This document shows, one piece after another, positions 36,562 to 44,990 of a stretch of 64,000 nucleotides of DNA. Below the pieces are notes generated by a model, which saw nothing but the letters and a program-made list of their open reading frames with translations, had not been told where the DNA came from and ran no database searches. The stretch lies in NCBI GenBank assembly GCA_027067965.1, contig JAMOUV010000010.1, forward strand, positions 372,001 to 436,000, written 5' to 3'. Source of the stretch: Flavobacteriales bacterium (GTDB lineage: Bacteria; Bacteroidota; Bacteroidia; Flavobacteriales; Flavobacteriaceae). The translations under genes and the position numbers were made by a program. Positions within the stretch are counted from its first letter, which is position 1. Every line of letters starts with the position of its first letter.

Positions 36562-38168
36562 AGTCGTTTTAAGAATTTCGAAGGCAATTTCATTTTATTT
36601 CGTTCGGTGTCATTGTCCTGTTCTATGGGTTTCATTTCGGGTTTCGAGAAATCCAATACATTGTCGCGGAGCAAATCTTTTGCCGAACGGATTCGCTTGT
36701 CTCCCCACCATTTGAACCCGGAAAGGTATTTTAGTTTATCGGGAAATTTTCCCGGCGGATAAGTGGTTCCTTGCGGAAGTTCCAAGAGTTTTACCGTTTC
36801 TATTTGTCCTTTTTTGTCCAATTGAAGTTCTATTTCGCTACAAATACTTTTATCTATCCCAACGAGTTCGTCTTTTTCGCCTCTTACGTAATAAATTGTT
36901 TCCGTATTTCCGGAGATGCGAACTTTACGCAACCGGCCGTCAAGAAATTTGCCTTTAAGTTCTTTTCCTTTGATTTGATTATATCCGGCGCTGTCTTTGC
37001 GGATGATGAAAACGTCCCGCGGTATGAGCAATGAGTCCGGGTTTTGTCCCAAACTGTCGTATTTTACAATAATTTTATTGCCTGTAATTTGCGAATCTTC
37101 GTCCCAAACCACCGGATTTTTATGCAATTCCAACACATCGGTTATTTCACTGCGGTATAATGAATCGGCTATACCGCTGAATTCTTTCTGATAGAATCTG
37201 ACCGAAGGATAAGCAAACATTTCGCGTTTGTCCCTTTTGCCTCTTAAAAAGAAATTTTTGGCGGTCACATACAAGCTGTCGCCTTTGTTATTGTAATTAA
37301 CCAAAATCGGATTTTGGGTCAGAAAAACCGAATCTTTGGCGCGCCATTGTTCCACATAGCCGGCGAGTATAAGAATTTTATTGGTGGTATCTTTCATTTG
37401 TACATGTCCCGAAGCACTATAAAATTCACGTTTTTTGTCCATATAGACACTATCGGCTTTCATTTCCGAATGACCCGAAGCGAGATAAGCGTTTTGCGTA
37501 AACCATGCTTCTTCGTTTTGGGTATCGTAATAACCTTTCTCGGCATAAATCATCCCGTTGTCTCCCGCAATTTTAGTAGGACCGTAGAAAGTAGCTGTTC
37601 CCGTAGCGGTATTATAATTTAAATGGGCCGATTCGATGGTATATTCCGGATTGGTAAGCAACACATTTCCATAAAATTCATAGCGTTTTTGGTCGGTATA
37701 ATATTTTCCGGTATGGCTTTGCAGTACATTGGCCGTATCGCGTACCGTGCCGCCTCCTTCGTAATAGGCGACTTTTTTTCTCAGGTCATAATACAACGTA
37801 TCGGTTTGAAGTTCCATCACCGGGTCGCGCATAAAGACTTTTCCCAAAGCCACACCTAATTCATTATTGCCGTCGTAACGTAAAATTTCCGTGGACACGG
37901 TGATGGTGTCTCCTTGGTTGAGTTCAACGTTTCCAATGGCTTCGGCAAAATTATTTTTTATATCCAATAATGCCTTTTCGGAAGTTAATACGGCGTTTTT
38001 GTGCTTTAATACGACATGTCCCGTAAGTAATTTTAAATCGGGGTATTTTTCGTCCAAAATCAATTTATCGGCATGAACCACTTCGATGGGTTCGGATTTT
38101 TCTTCTTCCTGCGAAAATACCGGCGAAAGAAGAATAAGGAATAAAATGAATCCAATGATTTTTTTCAT
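36558..38168 (-). CDS. OstA-like (LptA/LptD N-terminal-type) LPS transport protein
   Basis: The 536-residue protein has a signal peptide (…LILLSPVFS, then QEE) and then two stretches of the OstA/LptA beta-jellyroll repeat: HADKLILDEKYPDLKLLTGH, NAVLTSEKALLDIKNNFAEA, MELQTDTLYYDLRKKVAYYE and AHLNYNTATGTATFYGPTKI. OstA domains bridge lipopolysaccharide across the periplasm. It is longer than LptA but lacks the LptD barrel, as in other Bacteroidota OstA-like proteins. It is followed by the aminotransferase with overlap and preceded by three secreted unknowns on the same strand (18 bp gap). Confidence 0.87.
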   Translation of the reverse strand: MKKIIGFILFLILLSPVFSQEEEKSEPIEVVHADKLILDEKYPDLKLLTGHVVLKHKNAVLTSEKALLDIKNNFAEAIGNVELNQGDTITVSTEILRYDGNNELGVALGKVFMRDPVMELQTDTLYYDLRKKVAYYEGGGTVRDTANVLQSHTGKYYTDQKRYEFYGNVLLTNPEYTIESAHLNYNTATGTATFYGPTKIAGDNGMIYAEKGYYDTQNEEAWFTQNAYLASGHSEMKADSVYMDKKREFYSASGHVQMKDTTNKILILAGYVEQWRAKDSVFLTQNPILVNYNNKGDSLYVTAKNFFLRGKRDKREMFAYPSVRFYQKEFSGIADSLYRSEITDVLELHKNPVVWDEDSQITGNKIIVKYDSLGQNPDSLLIPRDVFIIRKDSAGYNQIKGKELKGKFLDGRLRKVRISGNTETIYYVRGEKDELVGIDKSICSEIELQLDKKGQIETVKLLELPQGTTYPPGKFPDKLKYLSGFKWWGDKRIRSAKDLLRDNVLDFSKPEMKPIEQDNDTERNKMKLPSKFLKRL

Positions 38169-38186
38169 GCCGGAAACTATAAAAAA

Positions 38187-38936
38187 TTATCGAAGATACC
38201 AATCCCAAATATCGTTATGAATAATTCGGACCAAGTCCACTATATTCTCGGGATTTTCATTCTCTTTACGGATATTTTCAAGCAGTTTTTCCATTTGGCC
38301 GGCCACGAACTCGAAACGCTTTTGATCTTCCGGTGAATCGAAACGGGTTTGTTTTAATTTTTCAATCAATTCTTTATAATCGCTCATGGTAATTGGAAGG
38401 AGCGTTTTGAAATAATCGTCCTTTTCGATCCGGTAAGCCATAAAAAGAAAAGAAAGATAATGAGTGGCATAGAGTGCCTTTCCCACAAGCAATCTGTTTG
38501 CCGAGATATCGGGTTGATATTCGCTCAATAAATCATGATTAAACCGCGATACCAAGCCGTGCATGGATTTTAGCCGTTCATCTAATTTTCGTGCCAAGCC
38601 CTTGCGGTAGGTATGGGATAATTTTAACCGCAGGTTTTGCCAATAGCCGCTAATTTTGAGGTAATCGTTTATGTTGTGGCGCCTGATATACATTTCCAGG
38701 GCCGTATTGAAATTTTCGGCCAAGGCCAAGTTTTTATCCAGTTCCAAGGAAGTATAAAGCGGATCGATGCCACGGGAAAAGTATAAATAATTTTCCGCAG
38801 CTATCATACTGTGCAAATTAAGCCGGTCGCCTTTATAAAAAAGCATTTCCATCTCAATTTTGTTTGCATGATTCGAATCTTGCGACCAAGCGGTTAAAAA
38901 TAAAACCAGTAATATGTAAGTCAGATACTTTTTCAT
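38187..38936 (-). CDS. Secreted helical protein of unknown function (tandem set, third)
   Basis: The 249 residues have a signal peptide (MKKYLTYILLVLFLTAWS, then QDS) and then an almost wholly helical body. The segment SGYWQNLRLKLSHTYRKGLA (about 96-115) recalls VWNNLRFHSMRKLEK in the first gene of the set and KWHRMKPYLKQRKLH in the second. This pattern, with regularly spaced Leu in long helices, resembles the PilJ/MCP N-terminal sensor domain, but the similarity is weak. It lies 3 bp downstream of the second gene and 18 bp before the OstA gene. Confidence 0.68.
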   Translation of the reverse strand: MKKYLTYILLVLFLTAWSQDSNHANKIEMEMLFYKGDRLNLHSMIAAENYLYFSRGIDPLYTSLELDKNLALAENFNTALEMYIRRHNINDYLKISGYWQNLRLKLSHTYRKGLARKLDERLKSMHGLVSRFNHDLLSEYQPDISANRLLVGKALYATHYLSFLFMAYRIEKDDYFKTLLPITMSDYKELIEKLKQTRFDSPEDQKRFEFVAGQMEKLLENIRKENENPENIVDLVRIIHNDIWDWYLR

Positions 38937-38939
38937 GCC

Positions 38940-39722
38940 TCAAAACATTGGTGAGAGTTCGAAAATCTTATCGTACAGTTCGTCAATCTTGTCATTGAAT
39001 TTTATATAGGTGGACATCATCACATGCGGGTCATAATTATTTTGAAATCCCATATAAAAGGTATTTAAATCGGATTTAATTTTGGTTAAAACATAATCGG
39101 CGCGGTTGTCTTTTTTGAAATAGGATGTGAGTTTATTGATTTTTTTTGAAGCGTTTTTAATTAATTCCGTTTCATTGCCGGTCGAGAAGCGGGTATTTTG
39201 ATGAAGTTTATGCATGATGCTCGAAAAAAATGCACGGGACACTTCCTTATTGGCTTCGTGTATGCGTGAAATTACTTGCATGGTTTCTTCGCCGGGACTC
39301 AATAATAATAAAACGGCGGCTTGGAAATCATCGATTGCGCCGGAGAGTTCTTCGTTTTGTTTAATTAAGCGTTTCCAATCTCGGGTATGCAATTTTCGTT
39401 GTTTTAAGTAGGGTTTCATCCGGTGCCATTTCTCATTCATTTCGAGGTATTTTTTTTGAATATTAACATCCTCGGGTAAGTTCAATACAATGGTGTCCAA
39501 ATAAGAATCGATACGGACAATATCGTGATGCAACCGGATTTTCAGTTTGGAATTGAAAGGCAGATATTGCGAGCCGGCTTTTTCGGTTATCAATTGATCC
39601 GATAACAATTTCGTATGACCGGCGGATGTATAGATACGTGTCAATTTTTGGGCATCGTATTGGCTATGAACCGGTAAAAACAAAAAAAACAGGAATAATA
39701 TGCCGATAAATTTATATTTCAT
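38940..39722 (-). CDS. Secreted helical protein of unknown function (tandem set, second; PilJ-like)
   Basis: The 260 residues have a signal peptide (…FLFLPVHS, then QYD). The mature start IYTSAGHTKLLSDQLITEKA resembles the PilJ-type motif INxAGRQRMLSQRxxK of type IV pilus chemosensor domains; this is the best family hint in the set. The rest is helical with few aromatic residues. It overlaps the first gene of the set by 11 bp and the third follows after 3 bp, so all three are co-translated. No pilus or chemotaxis genes are in the window. Confidence 0.68.
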   Translation of the reverse strand: MKYKFIGILFLFFLFLPVHSQYDAQKLTRIYTSAGHTKLLSDQLITEKAGSQYLPFNSKLKIRLHHDIVRIDSYLDTIVLNLPEDVNIQKKYLEMNEKWHRMKPYLKQRKLHTRDWKRLIKQNEELSGAIDDFQAAVLLLLSPGEETMQVISRIHEANKEVSRAFFSSIMHKLHQNTRFSTGNETELIKNASKKINKLTSYFKKDNRADYVLTKIKSDLNTFYMGFQNNYDPHVMMSTYIKFNDKIDELYDKIFELSPMF

Positions 39723-40494
39723 TCCTTGATAAAATATTTATTAAATGAATTCTGTTATAAATGGTGTTGCTCACACTAAAACATGTCAAGTCGGTGGTAA
39801 AAAGCGTGTTATTTATGCTATATTTCAGAAATGTCCAATCGTTCATTAGCATGGCAAACAGATCGCCCGTGACCGAATGAAGCAAAAATTTCCGGGTTTT
39901 GGCTTCGTCAAACAAGCGATCCACTTCGTTCATTTCTTTTTCGGCCAGATGCGAAAGACTTTCGGCCAAACCGTAACTGCGGGTCATGTAGCCGGTGTTT
40001 ACTTTAAAAACGGATGCTTGCAGGTGATAACGTTTTTTCAGTTCCTGCCATGCCGGGGAATTGAACTCGTATTGATCTTCGATTTTTTCTCTGAGGATTT
40101 TCAAAAAATTATCAAAAGTTTGGGTGTCGTAATAAAACCTCACTACATCTTTTTTCTCCAATTTTCGCATGCTATGGAATCTTAAATTGTTCCATACACT
40201 CACGGCTTGTTGCAATTGCTCCTTGCCATGGAGTTCGGCCGGCGCATTTTCCACCACGGATATTTTTTCTTCCAAAATATCGATGGCATCGGCCAAATCG
40301 TTTTGTAATAATTCGAAATCGGGATAATATATTTCATAAATTTTATCACGTGCAATCCGGTAAATTTGCACGCTCATTTCCAACGAAGCGATATAAATTT
40401 CTTCAGCCGGCTTGACAGGTGGTGCTTTTTCCCCGGCACGGGAAAAAAGAGTGAGCGATATAAAAACAAAGGTTAAAAATTTTTTGAAATCCAT
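39712..40494 (-). CDS. Secreted helical protein of unknown function (tandem set, first)
   Basis: I start at ATG 40494 (260 residues), giving the signal peptide MDFKKFLTFVFISLTLFSRA; an upstream start at 40512 would add six residues. The mature part is helical: LQNDLADAIDILEEKISVVE (about 60-80) followed by VWNNLRFHSMRKLEKKDVV. Its end overlaps the second gene by 11 bp. It shows the same layout as the next two proteins, so the set probably arose by duplication and strong divergence. No function is known to me. Confidence 0.66.
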   Translation of the reverse strand: MDFKKFLTFVFISLTLFSRAGEKAPPVKPAEEIYIASLEMSVQIYRIARDKIYEIYYPDFELLQNDLADAIDILEEKISVVENAPAELHGKEQLQQAVSVWNNLRFHSMRKLEKKDVVRFYYDTQTFDNFLKILREKIEDQYEFNSPAWQELKKRYHLQASVFKVNTGYMTRSYGLAESLSHLAEKEMNEVDRLFDEAKTRKFLLHSVTGDLFAMLMNDWTFLKYSINNTLFTTDLTCFSVSNTIYNRIHLINILSRNEI

Positions 40495-40514
40495 CGTTAT
40501 TTTCAAGTTCAAAA

Positions 40515-40522
40515 CAAATTTA
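40515..40522 (-). promoter_or_regulatory. Candidate -7 box for the secreted-protein/OstA operon
   Basis: The minus strand reads TAAATTTG (TAnnTTTG) 20 bp upstream of the ATG at 40494. It would drive the three unknown genes and probably the OstA, aminotransferase and Smr genes, which follow with gaps of 18 bp or less. A -33 box is not clear. Confidence 0.38.
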
Positions 40523-40625
40523 CGTTAAAAAAACCATTATTTGAAATCTCCGCATCGACTTGGTGATTTGCCGGAAATAAGTTATTTTTATTTTTAGGTT
40601 TCAATTCATATAGCGAACAAAGAGC

Positions 40626-42404
40626 ATGCCAAGCCCGTTAAAAAATAAAATAAGTGAAATTCCCGATGCGCCGGGTATTTATCAATTTCTCGACGAGAAA
40701 GGCCGTATGTTATATATAGGAAAAGCCAATAAACTCAAGCAGCGATTGACCTCTTATTTTTCTAAAAACGTATCGCCTAAAACCGCCGTCATGCTCACCA
40801 AAGCCGTTGATATTCAATACATTGTAACTTCAAATGAAATAGAAGCGATATTATTGGAAAATGTGTTGATTAAGAAACATCAACCCCGGTATAATGTACT
40901 GTTGAAAGACGATAAAACCTATCCGTGGATTGTTATCCGTAATGAAGCATTTCCCCGGGTAGAAATGACGAGGGATTGGGTGGACGACGGCAGTGAATAC
41001 TACGGGCCTTATTCGTCGGTACGTACCGTGCGCGTGCTTTTGGATTTGATTCATGATTTGTATCCCATCAGGACTTGCCGTTATGATTTATCGAAAGAAA
41101 ATATTGAAAAAGGGAAATTTAAGGTTTGTTTGGAATATCATTTACAGCGGTGCAAGGCCCCGTGTATAGGTTTGGAGAACGAAAAAGATTACGAGGAATA
41201 TATCAAGGGAATCCGTCAAATTTTACGGGGAAATTTCAGGCCTGCATTGCAGTATTTTCATGAAGAAATGATGAAGGCGGCCCAAAAAAAGGAATTTGAG
41301 AAAGCCCAAATTTATAAAGAAAAGTTGCAAGCCCTCGAGCGCTATCAATCCCGTTCGACGGTGGTCAATCCGAAAATCGGAAATGTGGAGGTTTATACTA
41401 TTCATTCCGATAGCGAGTCCGCATATGTTAATTTTATGGAAGTGGCCAACGGGGCGGTTATCCGGGTGCATAATTTGGAAATAAAAAAACGTTTGGACGA
41501 AGACGAAAAAAAATTGCTCCAATTGGCTATTATCGAGTTAAACCGGCGTTTTAAAACCGCTGCCAAGGAAATGATTCTGCCGTTTAAACTCACCTTGCCT
41601 ACGGATAAAAAACAAACCGTCCCCAAGCGCGGTGATAAATTGAAACTGCTCGAACTTTCGCTCAAAAATGCCAAGTATTACCGGATGGAAAAACTCAAAC
41701 ACCTGCAACATACCGATCCGGAGCGTCATACCGAAAGAATTTTGCAACGCATGAAAATAGACTTGCGCTTGCCCAAAGAACCCCGTCATATCGAATGTTT
41801 CGACATTTCGCACACACAAGGCATAGAAAAAGCCGCCTCGTGTGTGGTTTTCAAAAACGCCAAACCCGATAAAAAATCCTACCGGCATTTTATAATCAAA
41901 ACCGTAGAAGGAAATGATGATTACGGTTCGTTACAGGAAGCCGTCTTCCGGCGCTATCACAGAATCGTACAAGAATCCGGCCCGCTCCCCGACTTGATTG
42001 TGATTGACGGCGGAAAAGGACAATTGTCCGCTGCACGAAAAAGTTTAAAAGAATTGGGATTGGAACACATCCCGGTTATCAGTATTGCCAAACGGCTTGA
42101 AGAGATTTTTCGTCCCGGAGATCCGGTTCCGCTTTTTTTGGACAAGCAATCGGAAACCTTGAAAATATTACAGCATCTTCGCAACGAAGCCCACCGGTTC
42201 GGGTTGCGGTTACATCGCAAACGGCGGCAAAAAAAGAGCATTTCGGATGCCTTGACCGGCATTCCGGGAGTGGGTGAAAAAACCGCCGTAAAATTATTGA
42301 AGCATTTCAAATCCGTGAAACGCCTTCGGCTTGCACCCGAAGAAGAAATTGCCCGGGTAACAGGTCCGAAATTGGCCGAAAAAATTAAAAAACATCTCTC
42401 ATGA
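40626..42404 (+). CDS. uvrC: Excinuclease ABC subunit C
   Basis: UvrC makes both incisions in nucleotide excision repair. The 592 residues hold an N-terminal GIY-YIG nuclease (APGIYQFLDEKGRMLYIGKA, 15-34), a UVR/coil segment (AAQKKEFEKAQIYKEKLQAL), the RNase H-like nuclease (IECFDISHTQG and IVIDGGKGQLSAA) and a C-terminal HhH pair (LTGIPGVGEKTAVKLLKHF). The length is normal. The stop overlaps the start of the LigD-polymerase gene (ATGA), coupling two DNA-repair functions. Confidence 0.96.
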   Translation: MPSPLKNKISEIPDAPGIYQFLDEKGRMLYIGKANKLKQRLTSYFSKNVSPKTAVMLTKAVDIQYIVTSNEIEAILLENVLIKKHQPRYNVLLKDDKTYPWIVIRNEAFPRVEMTRDWVDDGSEYYGPYSSVRTVRVLLDLIHDLYPIRTCRYDLSKENIEKGKFKVCLEYHLQRCKAPCIGLENEKDYEEYIKGIRQILRGNFRPALQYFHEEMMKAAQKKEFEKAQIYKEKLQALERYQSRSTVVNPKIGNVEVYTIHSDSESAYVNFMEVANGAVIRVHNLEIKKRLDEDEKKLLQLAIIELNRRFKTAAKEMILPFKLTLPTDKKQTVPKRGDKLKLLELSLKNAKYYRMEKLKHLQHTDPERHTERILQRMKIDLRLPKEPRHIECFDISHTQGIEKAASCVVFKNAKPDKKSYRHFIIKTVEGNDDYGSLQEAVFRRYHRIVQESGPLPDLIVIDGGKGQLSAARKSLKELGLEHIPVISIAKRLEEIFRPGDPVPLFLDKQSETLKILQHLRNEAHRFGLRLHRKRRQKKSISDALTGIPGVGEKTAVKLLKHFKSVKRLRLAPEEEIARVTGPKLAEKIKKHLS

Positions 42405-43297
42405 ACAAAGAAGAAATAATCCTCCATGTTGATTCCCGTTCCATACGCATCACCCATCCCGATAAAGTGTTATATCCCTCGGAAGGAATCACCAAAATGG
42501 ATTTGATTAATTATTACTTGTCCGTAGCGCCTGATTTGCTTCGGCTAAATCGCGGCCGTCCCGTGGTGTTTATCCGGTTTCCTCACGGATTGGGAAAAAT
42601 TTCCTTTTTTCAAAAAAACGTGCCCGACAATCATCCGGAATGGATGGAAGTGGTGGAAATGGGAAAATACAAGCCCGTCAAATATTTAATTCTAAATTCC
42701 ATTGCCGATTTGATATGGTTCGTTCAACTTCATGCTTTGGAATTTCATGTAATCAACATACGCAAACCCTTATGGGATTTTCCGGATTGGATGGTATTCG
42801 ACATCGATCCGCCCCCGGGAGCCGGTTTCGAACAAGTGAGGGATTTTGCAATGGCCGTTAAACCGGTTTTGGAAGAATCGGGTTACCGGGTTTTTGTTAA
42901 AACATCGGGCAAGCGCGGCGTGCATTTAATATGTCCGGTCGTACAAAAATACACGGTCGATCAAGTCATGCAAGCGGCCAAAGATTTGGCGGAAAAAATA
43001 ATAGCCCGTTTCCCCGAAAAGGCCACTTTGGAGGTGCGTAAAAATAAACGCGAAGCCAAATTTCTGATTGATATTTACCGCAACCGACCTTTTCAGACTT
43101 TTAGCATGGCTTTGGGCACGCGGGCTACCGAAAAAGCCAGCGTATCGATGCCCTTGAGTTGGGAGGAATTAAAGAAAACGAAGGATCCTCGGGAATACAA
43201 TATTAAAACGGTTCCGGCTTATTTGCGTAAAAAAGATGTGGCGTGGGCGGATATATCCGCCCACGCCACAAACTTACATATTTTTCCTGCGGATTAA
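42401..43297 (+). CDS. Stand-alone LigD-type polymerase/primase domain protein
   Basis: The 298-residue protein matches the PolDom of bacterial NHEJ ligase D (AEP superfamily). It has ITHPDKVLYPSEGITKMDLI (16-35), the catalytic DxD in MVFDIDPPPG, the nucleotide-binding KTSGKRGVHL and FLIDIYRNRP, and ends near the family boundary. It lacks ligase and phosphoesterase domains, and no ku or ligase gene is in the window. Translational overlap with uvrC suggests a repair-synthesis role, which is inference. A 34-bp perfect palindrome lies in codons 280-290. Confidence 0.9.
   Translation: MNKEEIILHVDSRSIRITHPDKVLYPSEGITKMDLINYYLSVAPDLLRLNRGRPVVFIRFPHGLGKISFFQKNVPDNHPEWMEVVEMGKYKPVKYLILNSIADLIWFVQLHALEFHVINIRKPLWDFPDWMVFDIDPPPGAGFEQVRDFAMAVKPVLEESGYRVFVKTSGKRGVHLICPVVQKYTVDQVMQAAKDLAEKIIARFPEKATLEVRKNKREAKFLIDIYRNRPFQTFSMALGTRATEKASVSMPLSWEELKKTKDPREYNIKTVPAYLRKKDVAWADISAHATNLHIFPAD
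43229..43270 (-). terminator. Intrinsic terminator inside the LigD-polymerase gene
   Basis: Bases 43237-43270 are a perfect 34-bp palindrome centred on ATAT (17-bp arms, mostly G/C). On the minus strand it is followed after two bases by six T (43234-43229). It fits a terminator for the outer-membrane barrel gene whose stop is at 43294. The plus-strand side has only a distant T run (43281-43285). The same bases encode VAWADISAHA of the polymerase. Confidence 0.75.
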
Positions 43298-43896
43298 TTG
43301 AAATAAAATGCAAAATCGATGCTCAAATGCCTGGGCATGATGCGAATTAATTTATCATTATGTATATCGCTCATACCCAAATGATAGGATAATCCGAGAT
43401 TAATATTACCGAAACCCACGTTATATTCCGCGCCGGCACCGAAAATAAATGAGCTGCCCACTTTATTGATGTCACCCGTAACGATCTTATTGCCGGCTTT
43501 GGCCGATACGTTGATGTCCATTGTCGCACCGAAAAAGCCCAAAACGCGGATATTCTCCGCTACCTCATTGCTTCTCATTTTAAGTGCAAGCGGAATTTCC
43601 ACCGTAGTAACTTTCATGCCGGATACATCGGACGTGAAATTGCGGCTGTGAATCAAAATACCTGAATGTAAATAATAATTTTTGGCAAAACCATAATCGG
43701 CCCATAAACCGCCTTTAAATCCTAAACCGCCACTTTTTAAAGAATCCACGATTACAAAAGTTCCGTTATTGTCCACCATGGCTTTGTTAAACGAAATGGT
43801 CGGTGCTAATGATAGTCCGATCCTGAAATCTTGAGCGTTGGCTGAAACGGCCACCGTTAGAAAAAAAGCTACCAGTAAAATTTTTAAATTTTTCAT
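43294..43896 (-). CDS. Outer-membrane beta-barrel protein, PorT-like (PF13568 type)
   Basis: The 200-residue protein has a signal peptide ending VSANA, then QDFRIGLSLAPTISFN and about eight alternating hydrophobic strands (YLHSGILIHSR, TTVEIPLALKMRSN, FIFGAGAEYNVGFGNINLGL), ending LSIDFAFYFN with a C-terminal aromatic motif. This is the small 'outer membrane protein beta-barrel' family common in Bacteroidota; function unknown. It overlaps the convergent LigD-polymerase gene by 4 bp and appears to use the palindrome inside that gene as terminator. Confidence 0.85.
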   Translation of the reverse strand: MKNLKILLVAFFLTVAVSANAQDFRIGLSLAPTISFNKAMVDNNGTFVIVDSLKSGGLGFKGGLWADYGFAKNYYLHSGILIHSRNFTSDVSGMKVTTVEIPLALKMRSNEVAENIRVLGFFGATMDINVSAKAGNKIVTGDINKVGSSFIFGAGAEYNVGFGNINLGLSYHLGMSDIHNDKLIRIMPRHLSIDFAFYFN

Positions 43897-43933
43897 AGGT
43901 TTGAATTTTCGAAGATTTTGTCAAATTTACTAT

Positions 43934-43968
43934 CAAAGGTAAGGAATTTTATTTTACATTTACACAAA
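43934..43968 (-). promoter_or_regulatory. Candidate promoter for the PorT-like gene
   Basis: On the minus strand TTTG (43965-43968), a 23-bp spacer and TACCTTTG (43934-43941) are present. A second box TAAATTTG (43922-43929) lies closer to the gene without a matching -33. Confidence 0.4.
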
Positions 43969-44005
43969 TGCCGGTTTTTATTAAATAAAAGCATGTTTTT
44001 AGTCG

Positions 44006-44911
44006 ATGAATGAAAAAATATTAAATATTATTACCGATTATAAACATTATCTTCAATTGGAAAAATCGCTTTCTCCTTTTACGATTGAAAGTTATCTTTC
44101 GGATATCATGAAGTATATTCGTTTTGTAGAAGAAGAAAATCAACGGGATATTACTTTGAAGGATTTCAATAAAACAAATATCCGGGAATTTATTTACCGC
44201 ATTTCCGAACTGCTCAGTCCCGTTTCTCAAGCAAGAATTATTTCGGGATTGCGAAGTTTTTTTTCCTATCTGATTCTGGAAGGTATTCTGGAAGAAAATC
44301 CCGCCGATTGGATTGACACGCCCAAGCTTTCAAGAAAAATTCCCGAAGTGTTGAGTGTCAGCGAGATAGATCGACTTATCGGTGCCTTGGATTTGTCCAA
44401 ACCCGAAAACGAACGAAACAAAGCCATTATCGAAGTCATGTATGCATGCGGATTGCGGGTATCGGAAGCGGTTAATTTAAAAATCGGAGATATTTATTTT
44501 GATGAAGGTTTTATCCGGGTACTCGGAAAAGGCGGTAAACACCGCTTTGTGCCCATGGAATCTTATACATTGAATATATTGAAAAATTACATCCGTTATG
44601 TCCGAAGCCATATCAAACCGCAAAAAGGACATGAAAATTATGTGTTTTTAAACCGCCGCGGCAAAAAACTAACCCGCAATATGATATTCTTGATAATTAA
44701 GGATTTAGCCCAAAAAGCCGGAATCAATAAAAATATTAGTCCGCACACATTACGCCATAGTTTTGCCACCCACCTTTTGGATAACGGTGCCGACTTGCGT
44801 AGTATTCAATTGTTATTGGGGCATGAAAATATTACCACTACCGAAATTTATCTTCACATGAGCCAAAAGCAAGTGAAAGAGGCACTCAGAAAATTTCATC
44901 CGAGAGCATAA
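44006..44911 (+). CDS. xerD: Tyrosine recombinase XerD-like
   Basis: The protein resolves chromosome dimers at dif with FtsK. The 301 residues have an N-terminal SAM-like core-binding domain (YLQLEKSLSPFTIESYLSD, 15-33). The catalytic domain contains Arg151 (CGLRVSEA), Lys175 (GKGGKHR), His247/Arg250 (HTLRHSFATHLL), His273 (GHENI) and nucleophile Tyr282. All catalytic residues are present and the length is typical of chromosomal Xer proteins. It has no phage or integron neighbours, so it is a housekeeping enzyme. Confidence 0.92.
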   Translation: MNEKILNIITDYKHYLQLEKSLSPFTIESYLSDIMKYIRFVEEENQRDITLKDFNKTNIREFIYRISELLSPVSQARIISGLRSFFSYLILEGILEENPADWIDTPKLSRKIPEVLSVSEIDRLIGALDLSKPENERNKAIIEVMYACGLRVSEAVNLKIGDIYFDEGFIRVLGKGGKHRFVPMESYTLNILKNYIRYVRSHIKPQKGHENYVFLNRRGKKLTRNMIFLIIKDLAQKAGINKNISPHTLRHSFATHLLDNGADLRSIQLLLGHENITTTEIYLHMSQKQVKEALRKFHPRA

Positions 44912-44990
44912 TTTTAAATGATTTTCTAACAAAAATCATTTTTTACTCATTTTTTAAACGTAAATTTATTGAGACAAAAAATTATTCGAA

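Noticed and set aside
42401-43297. A complete bacterial NHEJ locus
   Set aside because: Only the polymerase domain is present; no Ku, ligase or phosphoesterase domain is encoded in the window.
44006-44911. Phage or integron integrase marking an integrated element
   Set aside because: The sequence fits housekeeping XerD, and no phage genes, attachment repeats or tRNA lie beside it.
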